A stretch of 36,475 bases of DNA from Prevotellaceae bacterium UBA1710 (lineage in GTDB: Bacteria; Bacteroidota; Bacteroidia; Bacteroidales; Bacteroidaceae): contig DCJC01000038.1 of the NCBI GenBank assembly GCA_002317355.1, positions 1 to 36,475 of the forward strand. Reading direction: 5' to 3'. Shown piece after piece: positions 22,951 through 30,428 of the stretch. Each line of letters begins with the position of its first letter. Position 1 is the first letter of the stretch. The notes under the pieces were generated by a model. It was not told the DNA's origin. It made no database searches and worked only from the letters and a program-made list of their open reading frames with translations. Position numbers and translations under genes: made by a program.

Positions 22951-23715
22951 ATGATTGAAGTTAAACACCTTTACAAATCCTTTGAGGACAAAGACGTACT
23001 CAAGGATATAAATGCAGTATTCGAGAATGGTAAGACGAATCTTATCATCGGACAGTCAGGTTCTGGTAAGACCGTACTGATGAAGAACCTCGTAGGTCTC
23101 TTCGACCCTACAAAGGGCGAGGTGCTCTATGACGGCCGTAACTTCGTGACCATGAGCAAGCGCGAGAAGATTGAGATGCGACGCGAGATGGGAATGATAT
23201 TCCAGTCGGCTGCTCTCTTCGACTCGCTCAACGTGCTCGAGAACGTGATGTTCCCACTCGATATGTTCTCTAATATGACATACAATGAGCGTGTGCGCCG
23301 CGCTCAGGAGTGTCTCGACCGTGTGAACCTCATAGATGCACAGCACAAGTACCCTGGCGAGATATCAGGTGGTATGCAGAAGCGTGTTGCCATTGCCCGT
23401 GCCATCGTGCTTAACCCTAAGTACCTCTTCTGCGACGAGCCGAACTCAGGTCTTGACCCAAAGACATCACTCGTCATCGATGAACTTCTCCATAGCATCA
23501 CGGAGGAATTCGGTATGACAACGATCATCAACACCCACGATATGAACTCTGTTATGGGTATCGGTGACAACATCATCTTCATCTGCAAGGGCAGAAAGGA
23601 ATGGGAAGGTGACAAGACAATGGTTATGGACAGCACCAACGAGGAGCTCAACGACCTTGTCTTCGCTTCTGACCTCTTCAAGAAGGTGAAGAAGGTAATG
23701 GGAAAGAATGGGTAA
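22951..23715 (+). CDS. mlaF: MlaF family lipid ABC transporter ATPase
   Basis: Start chosen at ATG 22951 (MIEVKHLYKSFEDK), because the five codons before it belong to a palindromic element. 254 residues. Walker A GQSGSGKT at 34-41, Q-loop MIFQSAALFDSLNV with the Mla-typical ALFDS, signature ISGGMQKRVAIARA, Walker B LFCDEPNSGLDP and switch His in INTHDMNSV. The GGMQKR signature is typical of MlaF. It energises MlaE. A strong terminator hairpin follows at 23761. Confidence 0.93.
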   Translation: MIEVKHLYKSFEDKDVLKDINAVFENGKTNLIIGQSGSGKTVLMKNLVGLFDPTKGEVLYDGRNFVTMSKREKIEMRREMGMIFQSAALFDSLNVLENVMFPLDMFSNMTYNERVRRAQECLDRVNLIDAQHKYPGEISGGMQKRVAIARAIVLNPKYLFCDEPNSGLDPKTSLVIDELLHSITEEFGMTTIINTHDMNSVMGIGDNIIFICKGRKEWEGDKTMVMDSTNEELNDLVFASDLFKKVKKVMGKNG

Positions 23716-23765
23716 AGAGTAAAGAGAAGAGTAAAGTTTAAAGAGTAAAGAGTAAAGTTTAAAGC
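23714..23765. repeat. 7 bp tandem microarray after mlaF
   Basis: AAAGAGT and AAAGTTT units repeated about seven times directly after the mlaF stop and running into the terminator stem. Confidence 0.7.
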
Positions 23766-23809
23766 AATCCTCCCTACTAAGAAACACGCTTTGTTGGGAG
23801 GATTGCTTT
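23761..23809 (+). terminator. Terminator hairpin after mlaF
   Basis: AAAGCAATCCTCCC and GGGAGGATTGCTTT form a perfect 14 bp stem with a 21-base loop. Confidence 0.75.
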
Positions 23810-23819
23810 ATGTCTAATT

Positions 23820-23858
23820 CCTATGTAGTTCCTATGTGACTCCCTTGTAAGTCCCATT
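23820..23858. repeat. 11 bp tandem microarray
   Basis: TTCCTATGTAG, TTCCTATGTGA, CTCCCTTGTAA and GTCCCATTTTC in an exact 11 bp register. Confidence 0.65.
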
Positions 23859-23977
23859 TTCCTTCGCTCCAAAGGCTCAAATAGAGGTTGGTTAGCGGCT
23901 TTACAGCGGAGGAAGAACGAAGGTATAGAGATGTTAGGACAAAAGGATAAGGGAACTCGTTAAATCCTTAATGAAGT

Positions 23978-24940
23978 TTACGCAGGAAACCCTTTATCCA
24001 CATAGTTATTTAGCGACTGGCAGACAGCACTTGAGAAACGCTGACCGGATTTGATGAGAGACTGCCAAGAAGATACAGACATTGTGACAAAGTCGGATAC
24101 ATTCATTTCCACTCCATCCTGACGTGTCTTGGTGATACCATAGATAAATCCGGCGTTGAAGTTATCGCCTGCACCTATAGTGCTGACGGTATTGACTGGA
24201 TCTGTAGGGAACTCTGCACGAACAGATGGAGTGAAGAGTTCTACTGGCTTACCACCATTAGTGCTAATGAAACAAGGGCAATGCTGCTTGATATGCTTCT
24301 CGTACACCTCTTCTGCTGAAATAGGATGCTCTGGTGTGGTGTAGAGATACTGGAAATCCTCAAGCGAACCTCTCACAACAGACGAAAGACGCATGTTCTC
24401 TACAATAGAATCCTTGATGACAGGGATATCCTTGATATGGGAAGCACGGAAATTGATGTCGTAATAGATGAAAGCGCCAGCCTTGTGGGCACGCTCAAGG
24501 AATGCCTTGACGATTGGGCGCAATACTGGATTTACGGCAAAGAATGAACCGTAGATAACAATATCACCTTCGTTTACCTCCGGGAAGTTATCTTCGATGG
24601 AAGCATTCTCGTGATCTTTATAGAACTGATACTGAGCATCATTATTCTCATCGAGGAAGGCAAGTGAGATATGCGACTTGCTATCCCTTCGTCTATTGAC
24701 ATATTCAGCAGATACACCATTATCCTTCAAGAAGTTAACGACGATATCACCTACATGGTCATCACCTACTTCCGTAACGAATACAGGAATAGCATCGTCA
24801 GCCCCTGACGCCCTCTTATTTGATAACACCCTGCCGAGTGATATCAACGCATTAAAGGTACTGCCACCTGGCACAGCTGCCATTGGTTGGTCGTTTTTGA
24901 ATATAATATCGAGAATCGTCTCGCCTATGCCTATGATCAT
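23978..24940 (-). CDS. PfkB family carbohydrate kinase (fructokinase/ribokinase type)
   Basis: Cytosolic sugar kinase of 320 residues. The N-terminal sugar-binding start (GIGETILDIIF, then GGSTFNALISLGR) and the C-terminal ATP/anion-hole signature STIGAGDNFNAGF with catalytic Asp259 are intact. Substrate cannot be fixed from sequence; Bacteroidales homologues are mostly called fructokinases. A TAATTTTG box at 25082 is the likely promoter, giving a leader of about 135 bases that includes a family A element ending 5 bp before the start codon. No sugar operon is adjacent. Confidence 0.88.
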   Translation of the reverse strand: MIIGIGETILDIIFKNDQPMAAVPGGSTFNALISLGRVLSNKRASGADDAIPVFVTEVGDDHVGDIVVNFLKDNGVSAEYVNRRRDSKSHISLAFLDENNDAQYQFYKDHENASIEDNFPEVNEGDIVIYGSFFAVNPVLRPIVKAFLERAHKAGAFIYYDINFRASHIKDIPVIKDSIVENMRLSSVVRGSLEDFQYLYTTPEHPISAEEVYEKHIKQHCPCFISTNGGKPVELFTPSVRAEFPTDPVNTVSTIGAGDNFNAGFIYGITKTRQDGVEMNVSDFVTMSVSSWQSLIKSGQRFSSAVCQSLNNYVDKGFPA

Positions 24941-24945
24941 AAATT

Positions 24946-24989
24946 AAAGCCCCCCAGCCCCCGAAGGGGGAGTTTGTTATATAGTATTT
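24946..24989 (+). repeat. Palindromic element family A (A5), before pfkB
   Basis: AAAGCCCCCCAG arm, core CCCCCGAAGGGGG, tail TTATATAGTATTT. Antisense to the kinase gene, in its 5' leader, unpaired. Confidence 0.85.
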
Positions 24990-25081
24990 CTAATAAAAAG
25001 ACATCCATTATTAACACCATTCAAGAAGTTTACCATTGGGGGAAATGGGATTTCTGTCAAGTTATGATGCACTTTTCGGGT

Positions 25082-25089
25082 GCAAAATT
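25082..25089 (-). promoter_or_regulatory. -7 box of the pfkB-type kinase
   Basis: TAATTTTG followed by CACCCGAAAA on the minus strand; no good -33 match. Confidence 0.55.
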
Positions 25090-25150
25090 AATGATAAAAT
25101 CTGAGAAAAAGACTTTTTCAAGGCATTTATCCAAAATATTACATGGATTT

Positions 25151-25181
25151 TTTGTTTTATAAATAAAAAAGTGTACCTTTG
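25151..25181 (+). promoter_or_regulatory. Promoter of pepT
   Basis: TTTG (25151-25154), 19 bp, then TACCTTTG (25174-25181): the full Bacteroidetes consensus. The pepT ATG is at 25213, so the leader is about 25 bases. Confidence 0.8.
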
Positions 25182-25212
25182 TGGTTTAAACCAAAAGAAT
25201 GAAAAACGAAAA

Positions 25213-26529
25213 ATGAAAAATAACGAAATACTTTCACAGAACACTTCACAGCGCACCGGCTCCCTCTCTATGGGAGAGGGCGGGGGGAGAGGCTCTATTA
25301 CCCAACGCTTCATAAAATACACCCAGTTTGACACTCAGTCAAGCGAAGACAGCAATACCGTTCCAAGTACTGCGAAGCAATTAGTCTTTGCTGAATATCT
25401 CAGGGACGAACTCATTGCCGAGGGATTGTCTGATGTGGAAATGGATGAGATGGGCTATATCTATGCCACTCTCAAAAGTAACACCTCAAAGCAAGTGCCA
25501 ACCATCGGCTTCATCGCCCATTACGACACATCACCCGACTGCTCTGGTGCCAATATCAAGGCACAGATAGTGAATAACTATGACGGCAAGGTGATTAGCG
25601 AAGGAAGAGCAGAGGGTATGGAACTATCGCCTGAGAAATTCCCAGAGCTGTTGGAGCACGTTGGCGAAGACCTGATCATAACCGATGGCACTACCCTACT
25701 CGGTGCTGACGACAAAGCTGGTATCGCAGAAATAGTGCAGGCTATGGTTTATCTTCAGGAGCACCCGGAGATAGAGCATGGTGACATCCGTATAGCCTTC
25801 AACCCAGACGAAGAGATCGGTATGGGTGCGCATCACTTCAACGTGGAGAAGTTCGGTTGCGAGTGGGCATACACTATGGATGGCGGTGACATCGGTGAAC
25901 TGGAATACGAGAACTTCAACGCTGCTTCTGCAAAGATAAACATCACTGGTGTAAGCGTTCATCCAGGCTATGCGAAGGGTAAGATGCTCAACGCTGCTCG
26001 TATCGCTACTGAATTTGCCCAGCTGCTCCCTTCTACCCAAACACCTGAGACAACAGAGGGCTACGAGGGATTCTTCCATCTCACAGGCATGGAGGGCAAT
26101 GTGGAGAAAGCGCGTCTTTCATACATCATAAGAGACCATGACCGCAAGCGCTTTGAGGAGCGTAAGGCACTCGTAGGTAAGTTTGCAGAGATGATAAACG
26201 AGCGCTATGATGCCAAGGTATGTGAGGCTGTCATCACCGATCAGTACTATAACATGAAGGAGAAGATTGACTCCAAGATGTTCATCATAGACAACGTGCT
26301 CAAGGCGATGGAGGAGTCAGGCGTTACGCCAAAGGTGATGCCTATACGCGGTGGCACTGACGGTGCCCAACTCTCATTCATGGGCTTGCCTTGCCCTAAC
26401 ATCTTCGCAGGTGGCGTCAACTTCCACGGTCCATACGAATTCATCTCCGTTCAAGTGGTGGAGAAAGCGATGGAGGTGGTGGTGAGATTGGCACAAAGCC
26501 CCCTAACCCCCAAAGGGGGAACTCTTTGA
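25213..26529 (+). CDS. pepT: Peptidase T (tripeptide aminopeptidase)
   Basis: Zinc M20-family enzyme that removes N-terminal residues from tripeptides. The frame opens at 25171 inside the promoter, so the start is ATG 25213 (438 residues). Motifs: GFIAHYDTSPDCSGANI (metal His and Asp), LLGADDKAGIAEI, FNPDEEIGMGAHHF (catalytic Glu pair), TMDGGDIGELEYENFNAA in pieces, VHPGYAKGKMLNA, RGGTDGAQLSFMGLPCPN. Residues about 13-28 (GSLSMGEGGGRGS) are encoded by family B element B6 and lengthen the N-terminus; the last 11 residues (QSPLTPKGGTL) and the TGA stop are encoded by family A element A6. Both ends of the protein are thus repeat-derived, while the catalytic core is complete. Confidence 0.93.
   Translation: MKNNEILSQNTSQRTGSLSMGEGGGRGSITQRFIKYTQFDTQSSEDSNTVPSTAKQLVFAEYLRDELIAEGLSDVEMDEMGYIYATLKSNTSKQVPTIGFIAHYDTSPDCSGANIKAQIVNNYDGKVISEGRAEGMELSPEKFPELLEHVGEDLIITDGTTLLGADDKAGIAEIVQAMVYLQEHPEIEHGDIRIAFNPDEEIGMGAHHFNVEKFGCEWAYTMDGGDIGELEYENFNAASAKINITGVSVHPGYAKGKMLNAARIATEFAQLLPSTQTPETTEGYEGFFHLTGMEGNVEKARLSYIIRDHDRKRFEERKALVGKFAEMINERYDAKVCEAVITDQYYNMKEKIDSKMFIIDNVLKAMEESGVTPKVMPIRGGTDGAQLSFMGLPCPNIFAGGVNFHGPYEFISVQVVEKAMEVVVRLAQSPLTPKGGTL
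25250..25295 (-). repeat. Palindromic element family B (B6), pepT N-terminus
   Basis: GCGCACCGGCTCCC, core CTCTCTATGGGAGAGGG, then GGGGGGAGAGGCT. Antisense to pepT but read in frame. Nearly identical to B5. Confidence 0.85.
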
Positions 26530-26537
26530 TAGTATTT
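26495..26537 (+). repeat. Palindromic element family A (A6), supplies pepT C-terminus and stop
   Basis: AAAGCCCCCTAA arm read in a frame that avoids the TAA; the tail ACTCTTTGATAGTATTTT provides the TGA stop. Sense to pepT; partner of A7. Confidence 0.88.
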
Positions 26538-26593
26538 TCAACAACAAGGAAATAAACGATAAAACAATGCCCCCGACATTGGAAAAACAATAA

Positions 26594-26627
26594 AAAAGAA
26601 CTCCCCCTTTGGGGGATGGGGGGCTTT
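26594..26627 (-). repeat. Palindromic element family A (A7), before kefB
   Basis: AACTCCCCC, then TTTGGGGGATGGGGGGCTTTA, ending 5 bp before the chosen start codon. Antisense to the antiporter gene. Confidence 0.85.
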
Positions 26628-26632
26628 ACTCT

Positions 26633-28885
26633 ATGTCAGAAATTCCATCATTAGTGCAAGATCTCGCAGTCATCCTTATCGTGGCTGGCATTGTGACCTT
26701 GCTATTCAAGAAACTAAAGCAGCCGCTGGTACTAGGTTACATAGTGGCTGGATTCCTCGTCTCTCCTCAGATGACGCTGCTGCCTGTAGTAGTCAACAAG
26801 GAGAACATACAATCGTGGGCAGACATCGGTGTGATGTTCCTGCTCTTCTCACTCGGTCTCGACTTCTCATTCAAGAAGATAATAAAGATGGGAAGCGCAC
26901 CCGTCATAGCGGCTCTCACCATCGTCTTCTCCATGATGCTGATGGGCATCTGCGTGGGCAAGATGTTTGGATGGAGCCAGACAAACTGCATATTCCTCGG
27001 TGGTATGCTTGCCATGTCGTCAACCACAATTATCTATAAGGCGTTTGATGACCTCGGACTTCGGCAACAGAAGTTTGCTGGCATCGTGATGAGCGTGCTT
27101 ATCCTTGAAGACATCCTTGCCATCGTGATGATGGTGATGCTGAGTGCTGTGGCAAGCGGTAACTCACCTGATGGTGGCCAGATGGTGAACTCAATACTCC
27201 GCATCGCTTTCTTCCTCACTGTATGGCTCGTGGTAGGTATCTTCATCGTCCCTATCTTCCTCAGAAAGATGCGCAAACTGATGAATTCCGAGACACTGCT
27301 CATCGTGTCATTAGGTCTCTGCTGCCTGATGGCTGTGATAAGCACTCAGGTGGGATTCTCAAGCGCTTTTGGTGCATTCATCATGGGTAGTATTCTTGCA
27401 GAAACCATTGAGGCAGACAAGATTATAAAGCTCGTGGAACCAGTGAAGAATCTTTTTGGTGCTGTGTTCTTCGTGTCAGTAGGTATGCTCGTAGAGCCTC
27501 AGATTCTCGTGGATTATGCACTCCCTATCATCGTCATAACACTTGCTATCATCATTGGTCAGAGCACACTTGGCACCTTCGGCTATATGCTCTCAGGACA
27601 GCCTCTGAGTCAGGCTATGCGCTGTGGTTTCTCCATGGCACAGATAGGTGAGTTTGCCTTTATCATAGCATCATTAGGATTGTCGCTCGGAGTGATTGGC
27701 AACTTCCTATACCCTGTTGTTGTTGCAGTTTCAGTCATCACGACATTCCTCACACCTTATATGATTCGTGGTGCCGTGCCTGCGTATATGTTTGTTGAGA
27801 AGAAGCTTCCAAAGGTGTGGGTAAGACGCATCAATCGAGCCTCTATCAAGATGCCGTCATCGCTCACCACCCAGACAAACTGGAAACTGCTATTACGTGC
27901 TATGGGCACTAATGTGGCGGTTTATGGTATGCTGAGTATTGCGGCTATTGCCTTGATGGAGAATCTGTTTCTGCCTTTCAGCAAGCAACTCGTACCAAGC
28001 GAATGGACTTCGGTGGTATGTAGCATTGTGACCGTTATTCTCATATCACCTTTCCTCAGGGCTATGGTGGTAAAGAAAAACCATAGTGAGGAGTTCAAGG
28101 CTCTTTGGGTAGAGAGTCATCATAACCGTTTGCCACTCATCTCTACGATTCTTGCAAGGATTGTGATTGCGATGACTTTTGTGTTCTATGTCTTCAAGGA
28201 GATGACTACATTCTCCAACGCCCTCATGCTTTGTGTGGCTCTTGTGGCTATAATACTGATGGTGATGTCGCGCACCTTGAAGCGTAGCAGTATCCGCATG
28301 GAACGTATGTTCGTGCAGAATCTCCGTTCAAGAGACATAGCAGCTCAGGCATCAGGCAAGCGTAAACCTCTCTTCGAAGGACATCTGCTCGACAGAGACC
28401 TGCATATCTCAGAGGTCGTGATACCAGAAGATAGTCTTTGGGCAGGAAAGACATTGATGCAACTTCGACTCAACCAGCGCTTTGGCATCAACGTGAGCAG
28501 TATTCTGAGAGGCTCAAGAAGAATAAACATCCCTTCTGCTAACGATGTGATATTCCCAGGCGACAAACTCAGCGTTATTGGTGATGACGAGCGTCTTACT
28601 ATCCTCGACGCAACACTTCAGGAGGAGGTTTATCCAGAAGACTATGACATCGAAAACAGAGAGATGAAACTGGAGCGCATCGTCATCAATAGCAAGAGCA
28701 AGTTCCTCGGCAAGACCTTGATGGAGAGCGGAATACGCGGCACATACAACTGTATGGTGGTAGGTCTTGAGTCTGGCGATGAGAGTCTCAGCAAGGTATC
28801 ACCTATGTATGTCTTCAAGCGTGGTGATATCCTCTGGATAGTAGGTGAGGAATCGAATATTGCGAAGGTAAAAGAAGCCCCCTAA
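26633..28885 (+). CDS. KefB-type monovalent cation:proton antiporter (CPA2)
   Basis: Start at ATG 26633 (MSEIPSLVQDLAVIL); the eight preceding codons are palindromic element. 750 residues. Residues about 5-385 form a 12-span Na/H exchanger domain (GLDFSFKKI, FLGGMLAMSSTTI, GIVMSVLILEDILAI, FGAFIMGSILAET); about 420-545 hold three or four more hydrophobic segments; about 575-660 and 675-750 look like two RCK-C (TrkA-C) ligand-binding domains. There is no Rossmann TrkA-N domain as in E. coli KefB/KefC, so NAD or glutathione gating of that type is unlikely; the ligand of the RCK-C domains is unknown. The last codons GCC CCC TAA, including the stop, are supplied by element A8. Whether K+ or Na+ is transported cannot be read from sequence. 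Confidence 0.88.
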   Translation: MSEIPSLVQDLAVILIVAGIVTLLFKKLKQPLVLGYIVAGFLVSPQMTLLPVVVNKENIQSWADIGVMFLLFSLGLDFSFKKIIKMGSAPVIAALTIVFSMMLMGICVGKMFGWSQTNCIFLGGMLAMSSTTIIYKAFDDLGLRQQKFAGIVMSVLILEDILAIVMMVMLSAVASGNSPDGGQMVNSILRIAFFLTVWLVVGIFIVPIFLRKMRKLMNSETLLIVSLGLCCLMAVISTQVGFSSAFGAFIMGSILAETIEADKIIKLVEPVKNLFGAVFFVSVGMLVEPQILVDYALPIIVITLAIIIGQSTLGTFGYMLSGQPLSQAMRCGFSMAQIGEFAFIIASLGLSLGVIGNFLYPVVVAVSVITTFLTPYMIRGAVPAYMFVEKKLPKVWVRRINRASIKMPSSLTTQTNWKLLLRAMGTNVAVYGMLSIAAIALMENLFLPFSKQLVPSEWTSVVCSIVTVILISPFLRAMVVKKNHSEEFKALWVESHHNRLPLISTILARIVIAMTFVFYVFKEMTTFSNALMLCVALVAIILMVMSRTLKRSSIRMERMFVQNLRSRDIAAQASGKRKPLFEGHLLDRDLHISEVVIPEDSLWAGKTLMQLRLNQRFGINVSSILRGSRRINIPSANDVIFPGDKLSVIGDDERLTILDATLQEEVYPEDYDIENREMKLERIVINSKSKFLGKTLMESGIRGTYNCMVVGLESGDESLSKVSPMYVFKRGDILWIVGEESNIAKVKEAP

Positions 28886-28915
28886 CCCCCAAAAGGGGAA
28901 CTCTTGATAGTATTT
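28874..28915 (+). repeat. Palindromic element family A (A8), supplies kefB stop
   Basis: GAAGCCCCCTAA arm containing the stop codon, core CCCCCAAAAGGGG, tail CTCTTGATAGTATTTC. Sense to kefB; convergent with A9. A family D tail fragment (GGGGAGTAGATACAT) and a degenerate C-rich half element lie between them (28922-28992). Confidence 0.88.
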
Positions 28916-28997
28916 CTAATCATGGGGAGTAGATACATATACTCTCTGTGAGACTTCAATCTATAAAACAAGCCCCCCTCTGAGATTGGGGACTACA

Positions 28998-29037
28998 ATA
29001 CTATAAAAAACTCCCCCTTCGGGGGCTGGGGGGCTCT
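28998..29037 (-). repeat. Palindromic element family A (A9), upstream of the GH5 gene
   Basis: AATACTATAAAAAACT tail, core CCCCCTTCGGGGG, arm CTGGGGGGCTCTT. Antisense to the GH5 gene, 36 bp before its ATG. Confidence 0.85.
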
Positions 29038-29073
29038 TCTACAACTATTCTACAAAACCAATAAATAAACATT

Positions 29074-30330
29074 ATGAAAAAAAATCATTTTCTATCATTG
29101 GCGGCAGCAGTAGTTGCCCTCGTTGTATCTGTATGCTCTTGCAGTCAGAAGGCAGAAGAGCCAGCAGAACTAACTCCACAAGAGTATGCTCATAGTCTTG
29201 GACTTGGCTGGAACCTCGGTAACAGCATGGATGCACATGAGAAAGGTGTGTCAGGCGAAACCCTTTGGCATGATCAGGCTGCAACACAGCAGACTTTCAA
29301 TGCCGTTAAGGCAGCTGGATTCGCGAGTGTTCGTATTCCTGTGACATGGATGGGACATATTGGTGAAGGTCCTGACTTCAAGATTGAGGATGCATGGATG
29401 AACCGTGTCGTAGAGATTGCTACATACGCTAAGAATGCAGGTTTGAAGTGTATCGTAAATATTCATCACGATGGTTTCGGAGCAGCAACAGATCCTGAGA
29501 TTCGCAAGAACCACTGGCTTCTCATCGAGGATGCTGCTAAGGATTCTACTCTCAATGAGGCTATCAAGGCAAAGCTCTCTGCTGTTTGGTCACAGATTGC
29601 TACCGCTTTCAAGGAAGAGGGCGACTGGCTCATCTTCGAGACAATGAATGAGATTCAGGATGGTAAGTGGGGACAGGGCTCCAACCTTACTGACAACGGA
29701 AAGCAGTATGATGTGCTTAACCAATGGAATCAGGTTTGTCTTGACGCTATCCGTGCTGCTGGTGGCGAGAACGAGAAACGCTATGTAGGCATTCCTGGTT
29801 ATGTGTGCAACCCAGATCTCACAATCAACCATTTGGTTTTGCCAAAGGATAAGGTTGAGAATCGTCTTCTTGTTGCTGTTCATAGCTATGACCCATGGGA
29901 TTATGCAGGCTCAGGCAAGTATAGCGAGTGGGGACATACTGGTAAGGACATTGCTCCTGGCACAAGCGAGGAGACATACACCAATATGCTCAAGGCTCTC
30001 AACGAGAAATATGTAAAGAACGGCATCCCTGTATATCTTGGTGAGTTTGGCTGCGTACATCGTGCCGATGAGAATGCAGAGAACTTCCGTAAGTACTATC
30101 TCGAGTATGTGTGCAAGGCAATGCGCGACTATGAGATCAACGGTTTCTTCTGGGACAACGGCTATGACCTTGAGGGTGACGATGCTTTCGGACTCATGAA
30201 TCACGCAACAGGTGCTTGGATTGCCAATGGCGAGGAAATCGTCAAGCTCATGGTTAATGCCTGGAATAATGATGATCAGGCCTACACTCTTCAGAGCATC
30301 TACGACCGTGCTCCTGAGAGCAAGAAATAA
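29074..30330 (+). CDS. GH5 family glycoside hydrolase lipoprotein (endoglucanase-like)
   Basis: A 418-residue lipoprotein: signal peptide with a Cys-rich lipobox (VSVCSCS; Cys23 most likely lipidated). The mature protein is a single GH5 (beta/alpha)8 catalytic domain from about residue 40: LGLGWNLGNSMDA, VRIPVTWMGH, VNIHHDG, general acid Glu193 in FETMNEIQDG, HSYDPWDYAG and nucleophile Glu324 in YLGEFGCVHR, then WDNGYD. GH5 enzymes cleave beta-1,4-linked glucans, mannans or xyloglucans; the substrate here is not determined. No carbohydrate-binding module and no neighbouring SusC/SusD pair are seen, so it is outside a classical utilisation locus. A terminator follows at 30352. Confidence 0.92.
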   Translation: MKKNHFLSLAAAVVALVVSVCSCSQKAEEPAELTPQEYAHSLGLGWNLGNSMDAHEKGVSGETLWHDQAATQQTFNAVKAAGFASVRIPVTWMGHIGEGPDFKIEDAWMNRVVEIATYAKNAGLKCIVNIHHDGFGAATDPEIRKNHWLLIEDAAKDSTLNEAIKAKLSAVWSQIATAFKEEGDWLIFETMNEIQDGKWGQGSNLTDNGKQYDVLNQWNQVCLDAIRAAGGENEKRYVGIPGYVCNPDLTINHLVLPKDKVENRLLVAVHSYDPWDYAGSGKYSEWGHTGKDIAPGTSEETYTNMLKALNEKYVKNGIPVYLGEFGCVHRADENAENFRKYYLEYVCKAMRDYEINGFFWDNGYDLEGDDAFGLMNHATGAWIANGEEIVKLMVNAWNNDDQAYTLQSIYDRAPESKK

Positions 30331-30351
30331 TCACGATTATCTATAACAACC

Positions 30352-30396
30352 AAGTAGGTGTGCAGATCCATCAATATGATGACTGCACACCTACTT
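30352..30396 (+). terminator. Terminator after the GH5 gene
   Basis: AAGTAGGTGTGCAG and CTGCACACCTACTT form a perfect 14 bp stem (30352-30365 with 30383-30396), 17-base loop, followed by AATTTTTA. It may serve the convergent Rpn-like gene as well. Confidence 0.85.
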
Positions 30397-30428
30397 AATT
30401 TTTATGGGAAGGGAATAACCCTTCAAAG

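Noticed and set aside
2998..29037. GC palindromes as ordinary rho-independent terminators
   Set aside because: Many lie inside intact reading frames or just before start codons, and none is followed by a proper U-run; dedicated terminators with U-rich ends exist elsewhere in the window.
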